The position numbers and the translations under genes were made by a program. DNA of 64,000 bases from Roseomonas haemaphysalidis (GTDB taxonomy: Bacteria > Pseudomonadota > Alphaproteobacteria > Acetobacterales > Acetobacteraceae), in the NCBI RefSeq assembly GCF_017355405.1, contig NZ_CP061177.1, positions 2,091,001 through 2,155,000 on the forward strand, read 5' to 3'. Shown here one piece after another: positions 35,580-43,876 of the stretch. Under the pieces are notes generated by a model. The model had not been told where the DNA came from and did no database searches. It saw only the letters and a list, made by a program, of their open reading frames with translations. Each line of letters begins with the position of its first letter. Within the stretch, counting starts at the first letter, position 1.

Positions 35580-36341
35580 ATGAGCGACGAGGTCCACGCC
35601 CCCCCTGAGTCGCCGCACCGCGAATTCTACCAGACGCCCACGGGCGCGGTGGCGGCGCGGCTGCTGCGCGAGCGGCTGGTGGAGCTGTGGCCGGACCTGA
35701 CGGGCCGCTGCGTGCTGGGGCTTGGCCACGCCACCCCTTATCTGCGCCTGTGGCGGGACCACGCGGCCCGCGTGCTGGCCGCCAGCCCCGCCGAGGCCGG
35801 GGCGCAGCCCTGGCCGCGCAGCGGCGCCAACCTGGCGACGCTGGTGGAGGAAACGGAGCTGCCCTTCGCCGACTTCACCTTCGACAACGTCCTGATGGTG
35901 CACGGGCTGGAAACCGCCGAGAATGGCCGGCGCCTGCTGCGCGAGGTTTGGCGCGTCCTGAAGGAAGACGGCCGCCTGCTGGTGGTGGTGCCCAACCGGC
36001 GCGGCCTGTGGGCGCATTCCGAAGGCACGCCCTTCGGCCAGGGCAGGCCGTATTCGCATGGCCAGATCGCGCGCCTGCTGGGGCGCACGATGTTCACGGT
36101 GGAGCGCCGCCGCTCGGCCCTGTTCATCCCGCCGTTCCAGACCCGGCTGCTGCTGCGCGGCGCGGGGGTGTGGGAAAGGGCGGGGCGGGCACTGGCGCCG
36201 CGCTTCGCCGGCGTCGCCATCGTGGAAGCGCGCAAGGAGATGTTCGGCGCCGTGCCGGTGCGCGCCCTGCCGGCCAAGGGGCGGCGGGTGCTGGTGCCGG
36301 CGGGCCTGCGCTTTGATCCGCCTAAGCCGCCTCCGGGCTAG
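35580..36341 (+). CDS. Class I SAM-dependent methyltransferase (gloB-divergent)
   Basis: This 253-residue protein has a methyltransferase-type middle (VLGLGHATPYLRLW as a degenerate motif I, ELPFADFTFDNVLMVHGLE and REVWRVLKEDGRLLVVVPNRRGLWAHSE split as REVWRVLKEDG and VVPNRRGLWAHSE). Motif I lacks the usual GxGxG spacing (LGLGHATPYL), as in this gloB-linked group. It lies divergent to gloB. The target is unknown. Its stop shares a CTAG with the convergent DmeF-like gene. Confidence 0.88.
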   Translation: MSDEVHAPPESPHREFYQTPTGAVAARLLRERLVELWPDLTGRCVLGLGHATPYLRLWRDHAARVLAASPAEAGAQPWPRSGANLATLVEETELPFADFTFDNVLMVHGLETAENGRRLLREVWRVLKEDGRLLVVVPNRRGLWAHSEGTPFGQGRPYSHGQIARLLGRTMFTVERRRSALFIPPFQTRLLLRGAGVWERAGRALAPRFAGVAIVEARKEMFGAVPVRALPAKGRRVLVPAGLRFDPPKPPPG

Positions 36342-37246
36342 GCCGCGCGCGTTTCCACCGTCACATGCGCCAGCTCGTGCACGGGGGCGAGGCGGGCGCG
36401 GATCGTAGCGCCGTCCGCCAAGCCTTCCGTGCTGACGATCGCGGCATGGGCGGCGGGGCCAACACGCCAGACATGCAGGTCGGTGATCCGCACGTCGCCG
36501 GGGGCCTCGACATGCTGGCGCATCTCGGCCTCCAGCGCCGGGTCAGCGACATCGAGCAGCACGCCGGCGGTGTCGCGCATCAGGCTCCAGGACCAGCGGG
36601 CGATGACAATGGCGCCGAGCAGCCCCACCGCCGGGTCCAGCCAGGCCCAGCCCAGGTAGCGCCCGGCCAGCAGCGCGCCGATGGCCAGCACCGAGGTCAG
36701 CGCGTCGGCCAGCACGTGCAGGTAGGCGGAACGCAGGTTGTTGTCCTGGCCGTGGTGAGAATGCCCGTGGTCGCCATGCGCATGGCCGTGCCCGTGATCA
36801 TGGTTGTGATGGCCAGAGCCACCGGCCAGCAGCAGGGCGCTGACGATGTTCACCACCAGCCCCAGCACGGCCACCGCCGCCGCCTGCCCGAACGCCACCT
36901 GCTGCGGCGCCCAAAGCCGCATGCCGGATTCCACCGCGATGCCCAGCGCCACCACGCCGAGCACCAGCGCCGAGGCGAAGCCCGCCAGATCCCCCACCTT
37001 GCCGGTGCCGAAGCTGAAACGACGGTCCCGCACATGGCGGCGGGCAAAGGCATATGCGCCGGCGGTCACCGCCAGCGCGCCGGCGTGGGTCGCCATGTGG
37101 AAGCCATCCGCCAGCAGCGCCATGGAGCCGAACAGGCTGCCGGCGACGATCTCGCCCACCATCATCACGGCGGTCAGCGCCACCACCCAAAGCGTGCGGC
37201 GCGCATTGGCATCGTGCTGCTCGCCGAGAAAATCGTGGTCGTGCAT
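36338..37246 (-). CDS. dmeF: Cation diffusion facilitator, DmeF-like (Co/Ni/Zn efflux)
   Basis: This 302-residue CDF exporter has about six helices. The metal site in helix 2 and 5 reads LLADGFHMATHAGAL and LHVLADALTSVLAIG, with the characteristic His/Asp pairs. A histidine-rich cytoplasmic loop (SGHHNHDHGHGHAHGDHGHSHHG, split as SGHHNHDHGHGHA and HGDHGHSHHG) joins them, typical of DmeF. It begins with MHDHDFLGEQHDANARRT. It is the second gene of a regulator-exporter operon and is 10 bp from it. Confidence 0.95.
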   Translation of the reverse strand: MHDHDFLGEQHDANARRTLWVVALTAVMMVGEIVAGSLFGSMALLADGFHMATHAGALAVTAGAYAFARRHVRDRRFSFGTGKVGDLAGFASALVLGVVALGIAVESGMRLWAPQQVAFGQAAAVAVLGLVVNIVSALLLAGGSGHHNHDHGHGHAHGDHGHSHHGQDNNLRSAYLHVLADALTSVLAIGALLAGRYLGWAWLDPAVGLLGAIVIARWSWSLMRDTAGVLLDVADPALEAEMRQHVEAPGDVRITDLHVWRVGPAAHAAIVSTEGLADGATIRARLAPVHELAHVTVETRAA

Positions 37247-37256
37247 CGGTGCGGTC

Positions 37257-37538
37257 CTACTTGGCATAGCGGCTGAGCACGGCGGCGAGCTCGTCGGCGC
37301 CGCGCTGGCGCTCCGCATCGCTCAGGCCCGGGGCGGCGACATGGGCCCGCAGGTGGTCCAGCATGATCTCATCCATCAGCCCGGCGACGGCACCACGCAC
37401 GGCGGCGACGCGCTGCAGCGTGACGGCGCAGTCGGCGCCGCCTTCCAGCGCGCGCTCCACGGCCTGCAGCTGCCCGCCGATGCGGCGGACGCGGTTGACC
37501 AGGGCCTGGGTTCGCTCGGGGTCGGTAAGATGGGCCAT
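37257..37538 (-). CDS. dmeR: DmeR/RcnR-type metal-responsive repressor (CsoR family)
   Basis: This 93-residue helical repressor belongs to the CsoR/RcnR/FrmR family, which holds promoters until metal or formaldehyde binds. It starts MAHLTDPERTQALVNRVRRIGGQLQAVERALEGGADC (split as LVNRVRRIGGQLQAVERAL and EGGADC), where the Cys after ALEGGAD is the conserved sensing residue; LQRVAAVRGAVAGLMDEIMLDHLRAHV (split as LQRVAAVRGAVAGLM and DEIMLDHLRAHV) carries the His. It is upstream of dmeF. Its operator lies only 4 bp before its start. Confidence 0.92.
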   Translation of the reverse strand: MAHLTDPERTQALVNRVRRIGGQLQAVERALEGGADCAVTLQRVAAVRGAVAGLMDEIMLDHLRAHVAAPGLSDAERQRGADELAAVLSRYAK

Positions 37539-37541
37539 ACC

Positions 37542-37558
37542 ATACCCAGGTAGGGTAT
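37542..37558 (-). promoter_or_regulatory. Inverted-repeat operator in front of dmeR
   Basis: ATACCC, five bases, GGGTAT: a perfect 6-bp inverted repeat with G/C-rich spacer. CsoR-family repressors bind such repeats. It ends 4 bp upstream of the dmeR ATG and no clear Shine-Dalgarno sequence is left, suggesting a leaderless or very short leader transcript, or a later start for dmeR. Confidence 0.65.
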
Positions 37559-37581
37559 CGCACCCAGCATTCCAAGACCGG

Positions 37582-37869
37582 TTAGGTGATGTCCTCGTAC
37601 AATGCCTGGGCTTCCGGCGCCGGGCCGCGCCGGGCGGCCAGCGCCGCCACGCGCCAGATCTTCACCACCCCGGTTTCCGGCCGGCCCAGCGCCAGGGTCA
37701 GCACGTCGCCCGGGCGCAGCTTGGCATGCGGCTTTTCCACCGGCTGGCGGTTCAGCCGCACCGCGCCGCGTTCAACGAACCGGCTGCATTCCGCGCGGGT
37801 CTTGGCGACCCGCGCGCACCACAGCCACTTGTCCAGCCGCTGCCAGTCCCGGTCCTCGGTCTCCGCCAT
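37582..37869 (-). CDS. S4 RNA-binding domain protein (Hsp15-like)
   Basis: This 95-residue basic protein has a single S4 domain: RLDKWLWCARVAKTRAECSRFVERGAVRLNRQPVEKPHAKLRPGD (split as RLDKWLWCARVAKTRAECSR and GAVRLNRQPV, KPHAKLRPGD). It resembles Hsp15, which rescues stalled 50S subunits with attached nascent chains. It lies 16 bp downstream of the Suv3-like helicase gene on the same strand, an RNA-binding pair often seen in alphaproteobacteria. Confidence 0.92.
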   Translation of the reverse strand: MAETEDRDWQRLDKWLWCARVAKTRAECSRFVERGAVRLNRQPVEKPHAKLRPGDVLTLALGRPETGVVKIWRVAALAARRGPAPEAQALYEDIT

Positions 37870-37885
37870 CGCCGGACGGGGCGCC

Positions 37886-40795
37886 TCAGCCCTTGCCCAG
37901 CTTCAGCTTGGACAGCACCGCGAAGGGGCTGTCGGGGTCGGCCTTGGCGGGCTTCGGTGCATCGAAGCTGTAGCTGCGGCCCTCGCTGCCGCCGCCCCGG
38001 TTGTTTTTGTCGAAGGGGCGGGGGCCGCGCGGGCGGTCATCCCGGCCGCGATCGTCACGCGGCGGGCGCGGGCGGTCGCGGAATTCGGGACGGGTGCCTT
38101 CCGGGCGGGCACCTTCGGGGCGTGGCGCGCGCGCGTCCTGGCCCTCGGGCCGGGGCGGGCGGGGGCCACGCGACCGGTCGTCGCGCCGGGGCGGGCGGGG
38201 GGCGCGCTCCGGGCGCGGGGTTGCGGCTTCCGCACCCTCGGGCGCGGCCTCGGCGGTGGCGCCCTCCGCCGCCGCCGCCACAGCCGGGGCCGGGCGCCGG
38301 TCGCGCTGCGGCGGCCGGCCCTGGCGAGGGCCGCGATGCCGGTTCTCGTCGCGCTTCACCGCCACCATCTGTGGCGACGGCGGGCCAAAGGCGCCCTCGG
38401 CCGCCGGCTCCACCGGCAACAGGCGGAAGCCCAGCGTGTTCAGCACCACGGGCAGGGCGTCGGCCTTGACGCCCAGGCGGCTGGCCACGTCCGGCGGCAG
38501 CATGGCGGGGTGGCGGCGGGTCAGGTGGCCCAGCTCGCCCGCCACGCGCTCGGCGACGTCGAGGCGCAGCAGCACCGGCCCGGCCGGCACCCAGCCCATG
38601 GTTTCCGCGAAGCCCGCGGGCCAGCCTTCCGGCGGCGGCACGGACACCAGCCCGCCGCCCGGCAGCGCCGGCACCATGCATTCGGCCTTGAGCGCCCAGA
38701 GCTGCGCGCGCAGCGCCATGGGCCGCGGCTTCAGCACCTCCGGAAGGTACAGCGCGAAGCGCCCGGCGCGGATGCCGATGGCCTTCAGCTTCTGCCGCAG
38801 CTCGGGGTTCACCTCGGCTTCCGTGCCGCCGGGCACCAGGCCCAGGTATTCGCGCAGGCGGAAGGCGGGGCCGCGCAGGGTGTTGTCCTCGGCGGCCTTT
38901 TCCTCGACCGTGTTGAGGGCGGCGAACTCGCGGGCCAGCATGGCCTCCAGCCAGGCGGCCAGGCGCACCCGCAGGCGCTCCTTCTGCGCGCCGTCCAGGA
39001 ACTCGCTGGCCAGCGGCTCGACCTGCGGCTTGTCCGGGGTGGGGCCGGGCTTGAGGCGCGCGATGTCGGCGCCGTCCCAGGTGATGCGATGCGTGGGCGT
39101 GAGGGCGAAATCCTCGTCCTTGGCCGCTTCCAGCGCCGCGACGCGGCGGGGCATCTCGGTCACGAGGGCACGCCGGGCCGCGCGCAGCACCAGCTTGCGC
39201 TCGTCCTCGTTGGCGGCGGATGGATCGGGCTCAAAGACGAAACCACTGACATGACCGACGGGATGGCCTTCAACCACCACCTCCCCTTTGCGATTGACGG
39301 CAGATAGAAGCTCTTCCTCGGTCTCATCCAGGCGGCGGATGAGATGCGCGGCGCGGCGGTCCACGAAGCGGGCCGTCAGGCGTTCATGCAACGCGTCGGA
39401 CACCGCGTCCTCGGCCGCGCGGGCCTCGGACTGGAAGCGCGTCGCGTCCCGCACCCAGTCCGCGCGGGCGGCCACGTAGGTCCAGACCCGGATGGCCGAC
39501 AGGCGGGACATCAGCGTGTCCAGGTCGCCCTCGATGTTGCCGAGCTGGGCGATCTGGCTGGCCACCCAGTCGGTGGGCAGCGCGCCGTCCTTGACCATGT
39601 GGATGAAGATCTTGGCGGCGAACTTGGTGTGGCTGTCATCGGCCAGCTTGCGGAAGTCCGGCACTTGGCAGGCTTCCCACAGCAGCCGCACGCGGTTGCG
39701 GTGGTCGGCCAGCTTGCGCACCTCCGGGTCGCGCGACAGCGCTTCCAGGGTGACGTAGTCGGTGGCGTCGTTGCCGCGGGACAGCCCAGGCTGGCGCGGC
39801 GGCAGCGCCAGGCTGTCCAGCAGCGCGTCGATGCCGGAGAAATCCAGATCGGCGTTGCGCCAGGCGAGCTGTTGCAGGGCCTCGAATTGATGGCCCTCGA
39901 TCTTGTCCACCATCTCATCCGGCAGCGGCGGGCAGTCGCCGGTGACACCAAAGGAGCCGTCGCGCATGCCGCGCCCGGCGCGGCCGGCGATCTGGGCCGC
40001 TTCCTGCGGCGTCAGGATGCGGGGGCGGTGGCCATCGAACTTGTTGAGGCTGGCGAAGGCCACATGGTCCACGTCCATGTTCAGACCCATGCCGATGGCG
40101 TCCGTCGCCACCAGGAAGTCCACCTCGCGGTTCTGGTACAGCGCCACCTGGGCATTGCGGGTGCGGGGGGACAGCCGCCCCATCACCACCGCGCAGCCGC
40201 CTCTCCGGCGGCGGATCGCTTCCGCGATGGCGTAGACCTCGCCGGCCGAGAAGGCGACCACGGCGGAGCGCGGCGGCAGGCGGGTCAGCTTGGCGGGGCC
40301 GGCATAGGAAAGCTGGGACAGGCGGGGGCGGGTTTCGATCTCCGCCTGGGGCACCAGCCGCTGCAAGAGGGGGCGGATGGTTTCGGCGCCCAGGAACATG
40401 GTCTCGACCAGGCCGCGCGCATTCAGCAGGCGGTCGGTGAAGATATGGCCGCGATCCGGGTCGGCGCAGAGCTGGATCTCGTCCACCGCCACGAACTCGG
40501 CGCGCCGGTCCAGCGGCATGGCCTCCACGGTGCAGGCGAACCACCTGGCCTCGGGCGGCAGGATCTTTTCTTCCCCCGTGATCAGCGCCACGTAGCGCGC
40601 CCCCTTGGCCGCCACCATGCGGTCGTAGTTCTCCCGCGCCAGCAGGCGCAGCGGAAAGCCGATGATTCCGCTGGAATGCGCCAGCATCCGGGTGATGGCC
40701 AAGTGGGTCTTGCCCGTGTTGGTCGGACCCAGGATGGCCTTGACGCGGGCCGGGAACATGCTGGCGGCGGAGTTCGTGGGGACGAAAGCTGGCAT
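37886..40795 (-). CDS. Suv3-like superfamily 2 RNA helicase
   Basis: This 969-residue protein is an SF2 helicase like mitochondrial Suv3. Motif I is LGPTNTGKTHLAI (near 23-35). DEIQ (VAVDEIQLCAD) is the Walker B form; SAGEVYAIAEAIRRR, FLVATDAIGMGLNMDVDHV and QIAGRAGRGM are the later motifs. The C-terminal 150 residues are Arg/Pro/Gly-rich (RGPRQGRPPQRDRRPAP and many RPEG or RDDR repeats), a likely disordered RNA-binding tail. In alphaproteobacteria this helicase is paired with an S4 protein. Start ATG 40795 is chosen over a TTG 39 bp upstream. Confidence 0.93.
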   Translation of the reverse strand: MPAFVPTNSAASMFPARVKAILGPTNTGKTHLAITRMLAHSSGIIGFPLRLLARENYDRMVAAKGARYVALITGEEKILPPEARWFACTVEAMPLDRRAEFVAVDEIQLCADPDRGHIFTDRLLNARGLVETMFLGAETIRPLLQRLVPQAEIETRPRLSQLSYAGPAKLTRLPPRSAVVAFSAGEVYAIAEAIRRRRGGCAVVMGRLSPRTRNAQVALYQNREVDFLVATDAIGMGLNMDVDHVAFASLNKFDGHRPRILTPQEAAQIAGRAGRGMRDGSFGVTGDCPPLPDEMVDKIEGHQFEALQQLAWRNADLDFSGIDALLDSLALPPRQPGLSRGNDATDYVTLEALSRDPEVRKLADHRNRVRLLWEACQVPDFRKLADDSHTKFAAKIFIHMVKDGALPTDWVASQIAQLGNIEGDLDTLMSRLSAIRVWTYVAARADWVRDATRFQSEARAAEDAVSDALHERLTARFVDRRAAHLIRRLDETEEELLSAVNRKGEVVVEGHPVGHVSGFVFEPDPSAANEDERKLVLRAARRALVTEMPRRVAALEAAKDEDFALTPTHRITWDGADIARLKPGPTPDKPQVEPLASEFLDGAQKERLRVRLAAWLEAMLAREFAALNTVEEKAAEDNTLRGPAFRLREYLGLVPGGTEAEVNPELRQKLKAIGIRAGRFALYLPEVLKPRPMALRAQLWALKAECMVPALPGGGLVSVPPPEGWPAGFAETMGWVPAGPVLLRLDVAERVAGELGHLTRRHPAMLPPDVASRLGVKADALPVVLNTLGFRLLPVEPAAEGAFGPPSPQMVAVKRDENRHRGPRQGRPPQRDRRPAPAVAAAAEGATAEAAPEGAEAATPRPERAPRPPRRDDRSRGPRPPRPEGQDARAPRPEGARPEGTRPEFRDRPRPPRDDRGRDDRPRGPRPFDKNNRGGGSEGRSYSFDAPKPAKADPDSPFAVLSKLKLGKG

Positions 40796-40878
40796 CGCTT
40801 CGGGTGTGTGGGGCCAATGGGGGGTGCTTGGCAACGGGGCGCGTGCCCCGCCGCCATCGCCCCCGGGGGAAGCGACCG

Positions 40879-42036
40879 TCAGACGCTGGCCAGCAGCGCC
40901 GCCATCAGCCGGGCGCGGGGCACCAGCGCGTCCATCAGGACGTGCTCGTTCAGCGTGTGGGCCTGGCCGCCCAGCACCCCCAGCCCGTCCAGGGTGGGGA
41001 TGCCCATGGCGCCCGTGAAATTGCCGTCCGAGCCGCCGCCCGCGCTTTCGTGGTTCAGCTCAAGCCCAAGCTCGGCGGCAATGGCGCGGGCCTGGGCGTA
41101 GAGGCCCATGGTGGCCGCGTCCGGCTCCCACACCGGGCGCGTCACGCCGCGCGTCACCTCGAAGCGCACGTCCCCCATGCTGTCGTTGAGCGCCAGCATC
41201 TTCTGCACGGCCGCGTCCAGGTCCGGCTGGCGCTTGGCCATGCTCAGCGACTCGGCATCGCAGAAGGTGGGCACGCAGTTCACCCACTGGCCGCCATGCA
41301 TCACGCCCACGGAATAGGTGCAGGCCTCGGTGGTCATGTCCTCGATGGCGATCAGCCGCCGCGCCATCTCCTTCACCGCGCTGCGGCCGGCGGAGAGCGT
41401 GGCGCCGGCGTGGCTGGGCCGGCCGGTGGTCTTCAGCTTGAACCGGGCGATGGCGTAGCGCCCGGTCACCACGCCGCCATCGGCGCGGCCGGGCTCGGGC
41501 ACCAGCACCACGTCGTGCCGCGCCGCCTCGGCCTCGATCAGGTCGCGGGTGGAGGGGCTGCCGATTTCCTCGTCGCTGGTCAGCAGCACCGTCACCGGGC
41601 GGCTGGTGGCGATGCCGGCCTGGCGCAGCGCGGCCAGCGCCTGCAGCGCCAGCACCGTGCCGCCCTTCATGTCGAAGATGCCGGGGCCGAAGGCGCGGTC
41701 GCCTTCCACGCGAAAAGGCAGGCCGGTGGCCAGGGTGCCCACCGGGTGCACCGTGTCCAGATGCGCCAGCACCAGGATGCCGCCCTCGTCGCCCGCCGTG
41801 CCGAAGCGGCCGCGCACGCAGTCGCCGAGTCCCATGCGGCCGGGGATGCGCTCCACCCGCGCGCCCATCAGCGCCATCTCGCGCATGGCCAGCGACATCA
41901 TGCCGTTGACGGCGGCGGTGTCGAAGGTCGGGCTTTCCTGCTCCACCCAGGGGCGCAGGCTGGCCAGCAATGCCTCGGCGGTGAAGGGAAGGGCGAGGGC
42001 GCGGCGCGCCTCGGGGCTCAGGGCTGGGGCGTCCAT
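40879..42036 (-). CDS. M20 family metallopeptidase (glutamate carboxypeptidase-like)
   Basis: This 385-residue zinc peptidase resembles the CPG2/M20 group. Motifs are VLAHLDTVHPVGTLA (first zinc ligand), GPGIFDMKGGTVLAL (bridging Asp), LLTSDEEIGSPSTRDL with the catalytic Glu pair, VPEPGRADGGVVTGR, RPSHAGA and NHESAGGGSDGNFTGAMGIPTLDGLGVLGGQAHTLNEHV (split as ESAGGGSDGNFTGAMG and GLGVLGGQAHTLNEHV). It has no signal peptide. It is divergent from the racemase-like gene; the substrate is unknown. Confidence 0.93.
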   Translation of the reverse strand: MDAPALSPEARRALALPFTAEALLASLRPWVEQESPTFDTAAVNGMMSLAMREMALMGARVERIPGRMGLGDCVRGRFGTAGDEGGILVLAHLDTVHPVGTLATGLPFRVEGDRAFGPGIFDMKGGTVLALQALAALRQAGIATSRPVTVLLTSDEEIGSPSTRDLIEAEAARHDVVLVPEPGRADGGVVTGRYAIARFKLKTTGRPSHAGATLSAGRSAVKEMARRLIAIEDMTTEACTYSVGVMHGGQWVNCVPTFCDAESLSMAKRQPDLDAAVQKMLALNDSMGDVRFEVTRGVTRPVWEPDAATMGLYAQARAIAAELGLELNHESAGGGSDGNFTGAMGIPTLDGLGVLGGQAHTLNEHVLMDALVPRARLMAALLASV

Positions 42037-42141
42037 GGGCGGCTCTCCTGCGGGGTCCGCCGGACAGCCTGCGGGCTGGGGGCGGATGCGGCAAGGGCGG
42101 GACTGGCCGTGGCCGGCCGCGCGCTGCTAGCGTCCTGGCCG

Positions 42142-42189
42142 ATGAACACCGATCCCAGCGGCCACGCCGCCCACCGGAAGCACGGCTGA
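42142..42189 (+). CDS. Possible 15-codon upstream ORF coupled to the racemase-like gene
   Basis: ATG at 42142 opens a frame (MNTDPSGHAAHRKHG) that ends in TGATG, so its stop overlaps the start codon of the next gene. It could act in translational coupling, but the ribosome-binding site is weak and the length is at chance level. Confidence 0.2.
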   Translation: MNTDPSGHAAHRKHG

Positions 42190-42920
42190 TGCGCATCCTG
42201 GTCGCCAATGCCAACACCACGGACGCCATCACGGAGCTGTGCGCCGCCGCGGCCCGCGCCGCCGCCGCGCCGGGCAGCGAGATCATCCCCGCCACGCCGC
42301 GCTTCGGCGCGGCGGTGATCTCGTCGCGCCTGGAAAACGCCATTGCCGGCCACGCGCTGCTGGACCTGCTGGCCGGCCATGCCGGGCAGGTGGAGGCGGT
42401 GGTGCTGGCGGTCAGCCTCGACACGGCGCTGGACGCGGCGCGGCAGCTGATGCCGTGCCCGGTGGTGGGCATGACGGAAGCGGCCTGCCTGACCGCCTGT
42501 CTGCTCGGCGGGCGCTTCGGGCTGGTGACCATGGGCGGGGTGGAAACCTACCGCGAGCTGATCGGCCGCCACGGCCTGGCGGCCCGGCTGTCCGGCCTGC
42601 GGGGCATCGCGGCAACGCCGCAGGACGCCCTGCGCGACCCCCCCGCGGTGGAGGCCATGCTGCTGCAGGAGATCGATTCCCTGGTGGCGGAAGGCGCGGA
42701 CGCCGTGGTGCTCGGTGGCGCGGCGCTGGCCGGCATGGCGGCGCGGCTCGGCCCCCGCGCGCCCGTGCCGCTGCTGGACGGCATCGCCTGCGCCGTGAAG
42801 CAGGCGGAGGCGCTGGTGGCGTTGAACCTGCCCCGCCCGCGCGCCGGCAGCGTGGCGCCGGTGGCGGGACGGGACAGCAAGGGGCTGTCCCCCGCCCTGG
42901 CGGCGCTGCTGCGCGGCTAG
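42189..42920 (+). CDS. Asp/Glu/hydantoin racemase-fold protein lacking both catalytic Cys
   Basis: This 243-residue protein has the fold of the aspartate/glutamate/hydantoin racemase family: ILVANANTTDAITE at the N-terminus, LVTMGGVETYRELI and DGIACAVKQAEALVAL at the end. The two catalytic cysteines of the family (in IACFSDPG and LGCAGM segments) are replaced: VVLAVSLDTALDAAR and VLGGAALAGMA. So ordinary cofactor-free racemase chemistry is unlikely. ATG 42189 may be coupled to a short upstream frame. It lies between an M20 peptidase gene and a beta-lactamase. Its stop shares a CTAG with the beta-lactamase stop. Confidence 0.85.
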   Translation: MRILVANANTTDAITELCAAAARAAAAPGSEIIPATPRFGAAVISSRLENAIAGHALLDLLAGHAGQVEAVVLAVSLDTALDAARQLMPCPVVGMTEAACLTACLLGGRFGLVTMGGVETYRELIGRHGLAARLSGLRGIAATPQDALRDPPAVEAMLLQEIDSLVAEGADAVVLGGAALAGMAARLGPRAPVPLLDGIACAVKQAEALVALNLPRPRAGSVAPVAGRDSKGLSPALAALLRG

Positions 42921-43771
42921 GCGGCGGCCGCCACCAGGGCACCCACCTCGGCCAGCGCGGCATCGCGGCGCGCCGGCGGGGCGGGGCATTCCGTAATAAA
43001 AGCCGCCACCAGCACGGGCTTGCCGCCACCCGGCGGCCACAGCAGCCCCACGTCGTTGCTGGTGCCGTGCGAGGAGGTGCCGGTCTTCTCGCCGGCCTGC
43101 CAGCCGGGCGGCAGGCGGGCGCGCAGCCGGGCATCGCCGGTGCGGTTGTTCCGCAGCCAGCCGGCGAGTCTGTCGCGGGAGGCCGCCGACAGCGCATCGC
43201 CCAGCAGCAGCTTTTGCAGATTGCCCAGCATGGCGGCGGGGGAGGTGGTGTCGCGCGGGTCGCCGGGGGTGGCCTCGTTCAGCGCGGTCTCGATGCGGTC
43301 CAGCCGCGTCATGCCGTCGCCAAGCCCGCGCAGCCAGGCGGTCAGCCCGGCGGGTCCGCCCAGCGCGTCGAACAACAGGTTGCCGGCGGTGTTGTCGCTC
43401 AAGATCATCGCCGCCTCGCACACCGCGTCCAGCGTCATGCCGGGGCCGCCGGCATGCTGCTCCGTGGCGGGGGAATAGGTCACCAGATCCGCGCGGGAAA
43501 AGCGGATGCGGCGGTCCAGGCGGTCCTGCCCGGCATCCACCCGTGCCAGCACCCCGGCCGCTGCCAGCAGCTTGTAGGTGCTGCCAAGCGGAAAGCGCTC
43601 ATCCACACGGTGCCCGACCCGGCCGCCCGTGCCCAGAACCGCGACGCCGAGCCGCCCGCCGATCTGCCGCTCGATCCGCGCGAAGTCCGCGGCCAGGCCG
43701 CCCTGCGCCCATGCCCGCTTGGCACCCAGCGCCAGCAGCGCCCCGCCCAGCCATTGCCGCCTGTTGATCAT
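42917..43771 (-). CDS. Class A beta-lactamase
   Basis: This 284-residue secreted enzyme hydrolyses beta-lactams. It has a Tat-like start MINRRQWLGGALLALG (signal cleaved near AWAQ), STYK as the Ser70 motif (from GSTYKLLAA), SDN in ILSDNTAGNLLFDALGG (split as ILSDNTAGNL and LFDALGG), the omega-loop Glu in ETALNEATPGDPRDTT, and KTG in EKTGTSSHGT. All the catalytic motifs are present. It is divergent from an AmpR-type regulator 105 bp away, so it is probably inducible by cell-wall fragments. Confidence 0.95.
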   Translation of the reverse strand: MINRRQWLGGALLALGAKRAWAQGGLAADFARIERQIGGRLGVAVLGTGGRVGHRVDERFPLGSTYKLLAAAGVLARVDAGQDRLDRRIRFSRADLVTYSPATEQHAGGPGMTLDAVCEAAMILSDNTAGNLLFDALGGPAGLTAWLRGLGDGMTRLDRIETALNEATPGDPRDTTSPAAMLGNLQKLLLGDALSAASRDRLAGWLRNNRTGDARLRARLPPGWQAGEKTGTSSHGTSNDVGLLWPPGGGKPVLVAAFITECPAPPARRDAALAEVGALVAAAA

Positions 43772-43876
43772 GCCCGCCTCTCCTCGCTTTGGCGGGGCGG
43801 ACACTGCGGTGGAGGGGTGGGGGTGGACAAACGATCATCCCTTGCGCGAGCCCCTAGGAAAACTAATGAGGGTGGC
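43772..43876. promoter_or_regulatory. Divergent promoter between the beta-lactamase and ampR-like genes
   Basis: 105 bp separate the two starts. At 43855-43867 the sequence TAG-GAAAA-CTAAT holds a TAG/CTA inverted repeat next to the ampR start, in an AT-rich patch. It is a candidate LysR-type site for autoregulation and beta-lactamase control. No known AmpR consensus was matched exactly. Confidence 0.5.

Noticed and set aside
38000..38330. Direct repeats in the helicase 3' end as a CRISPR-like array
   Set aside because: They are codon-level RPEG/RDDR repeats in frame within the coding region, with irregular spacing and no spacers.
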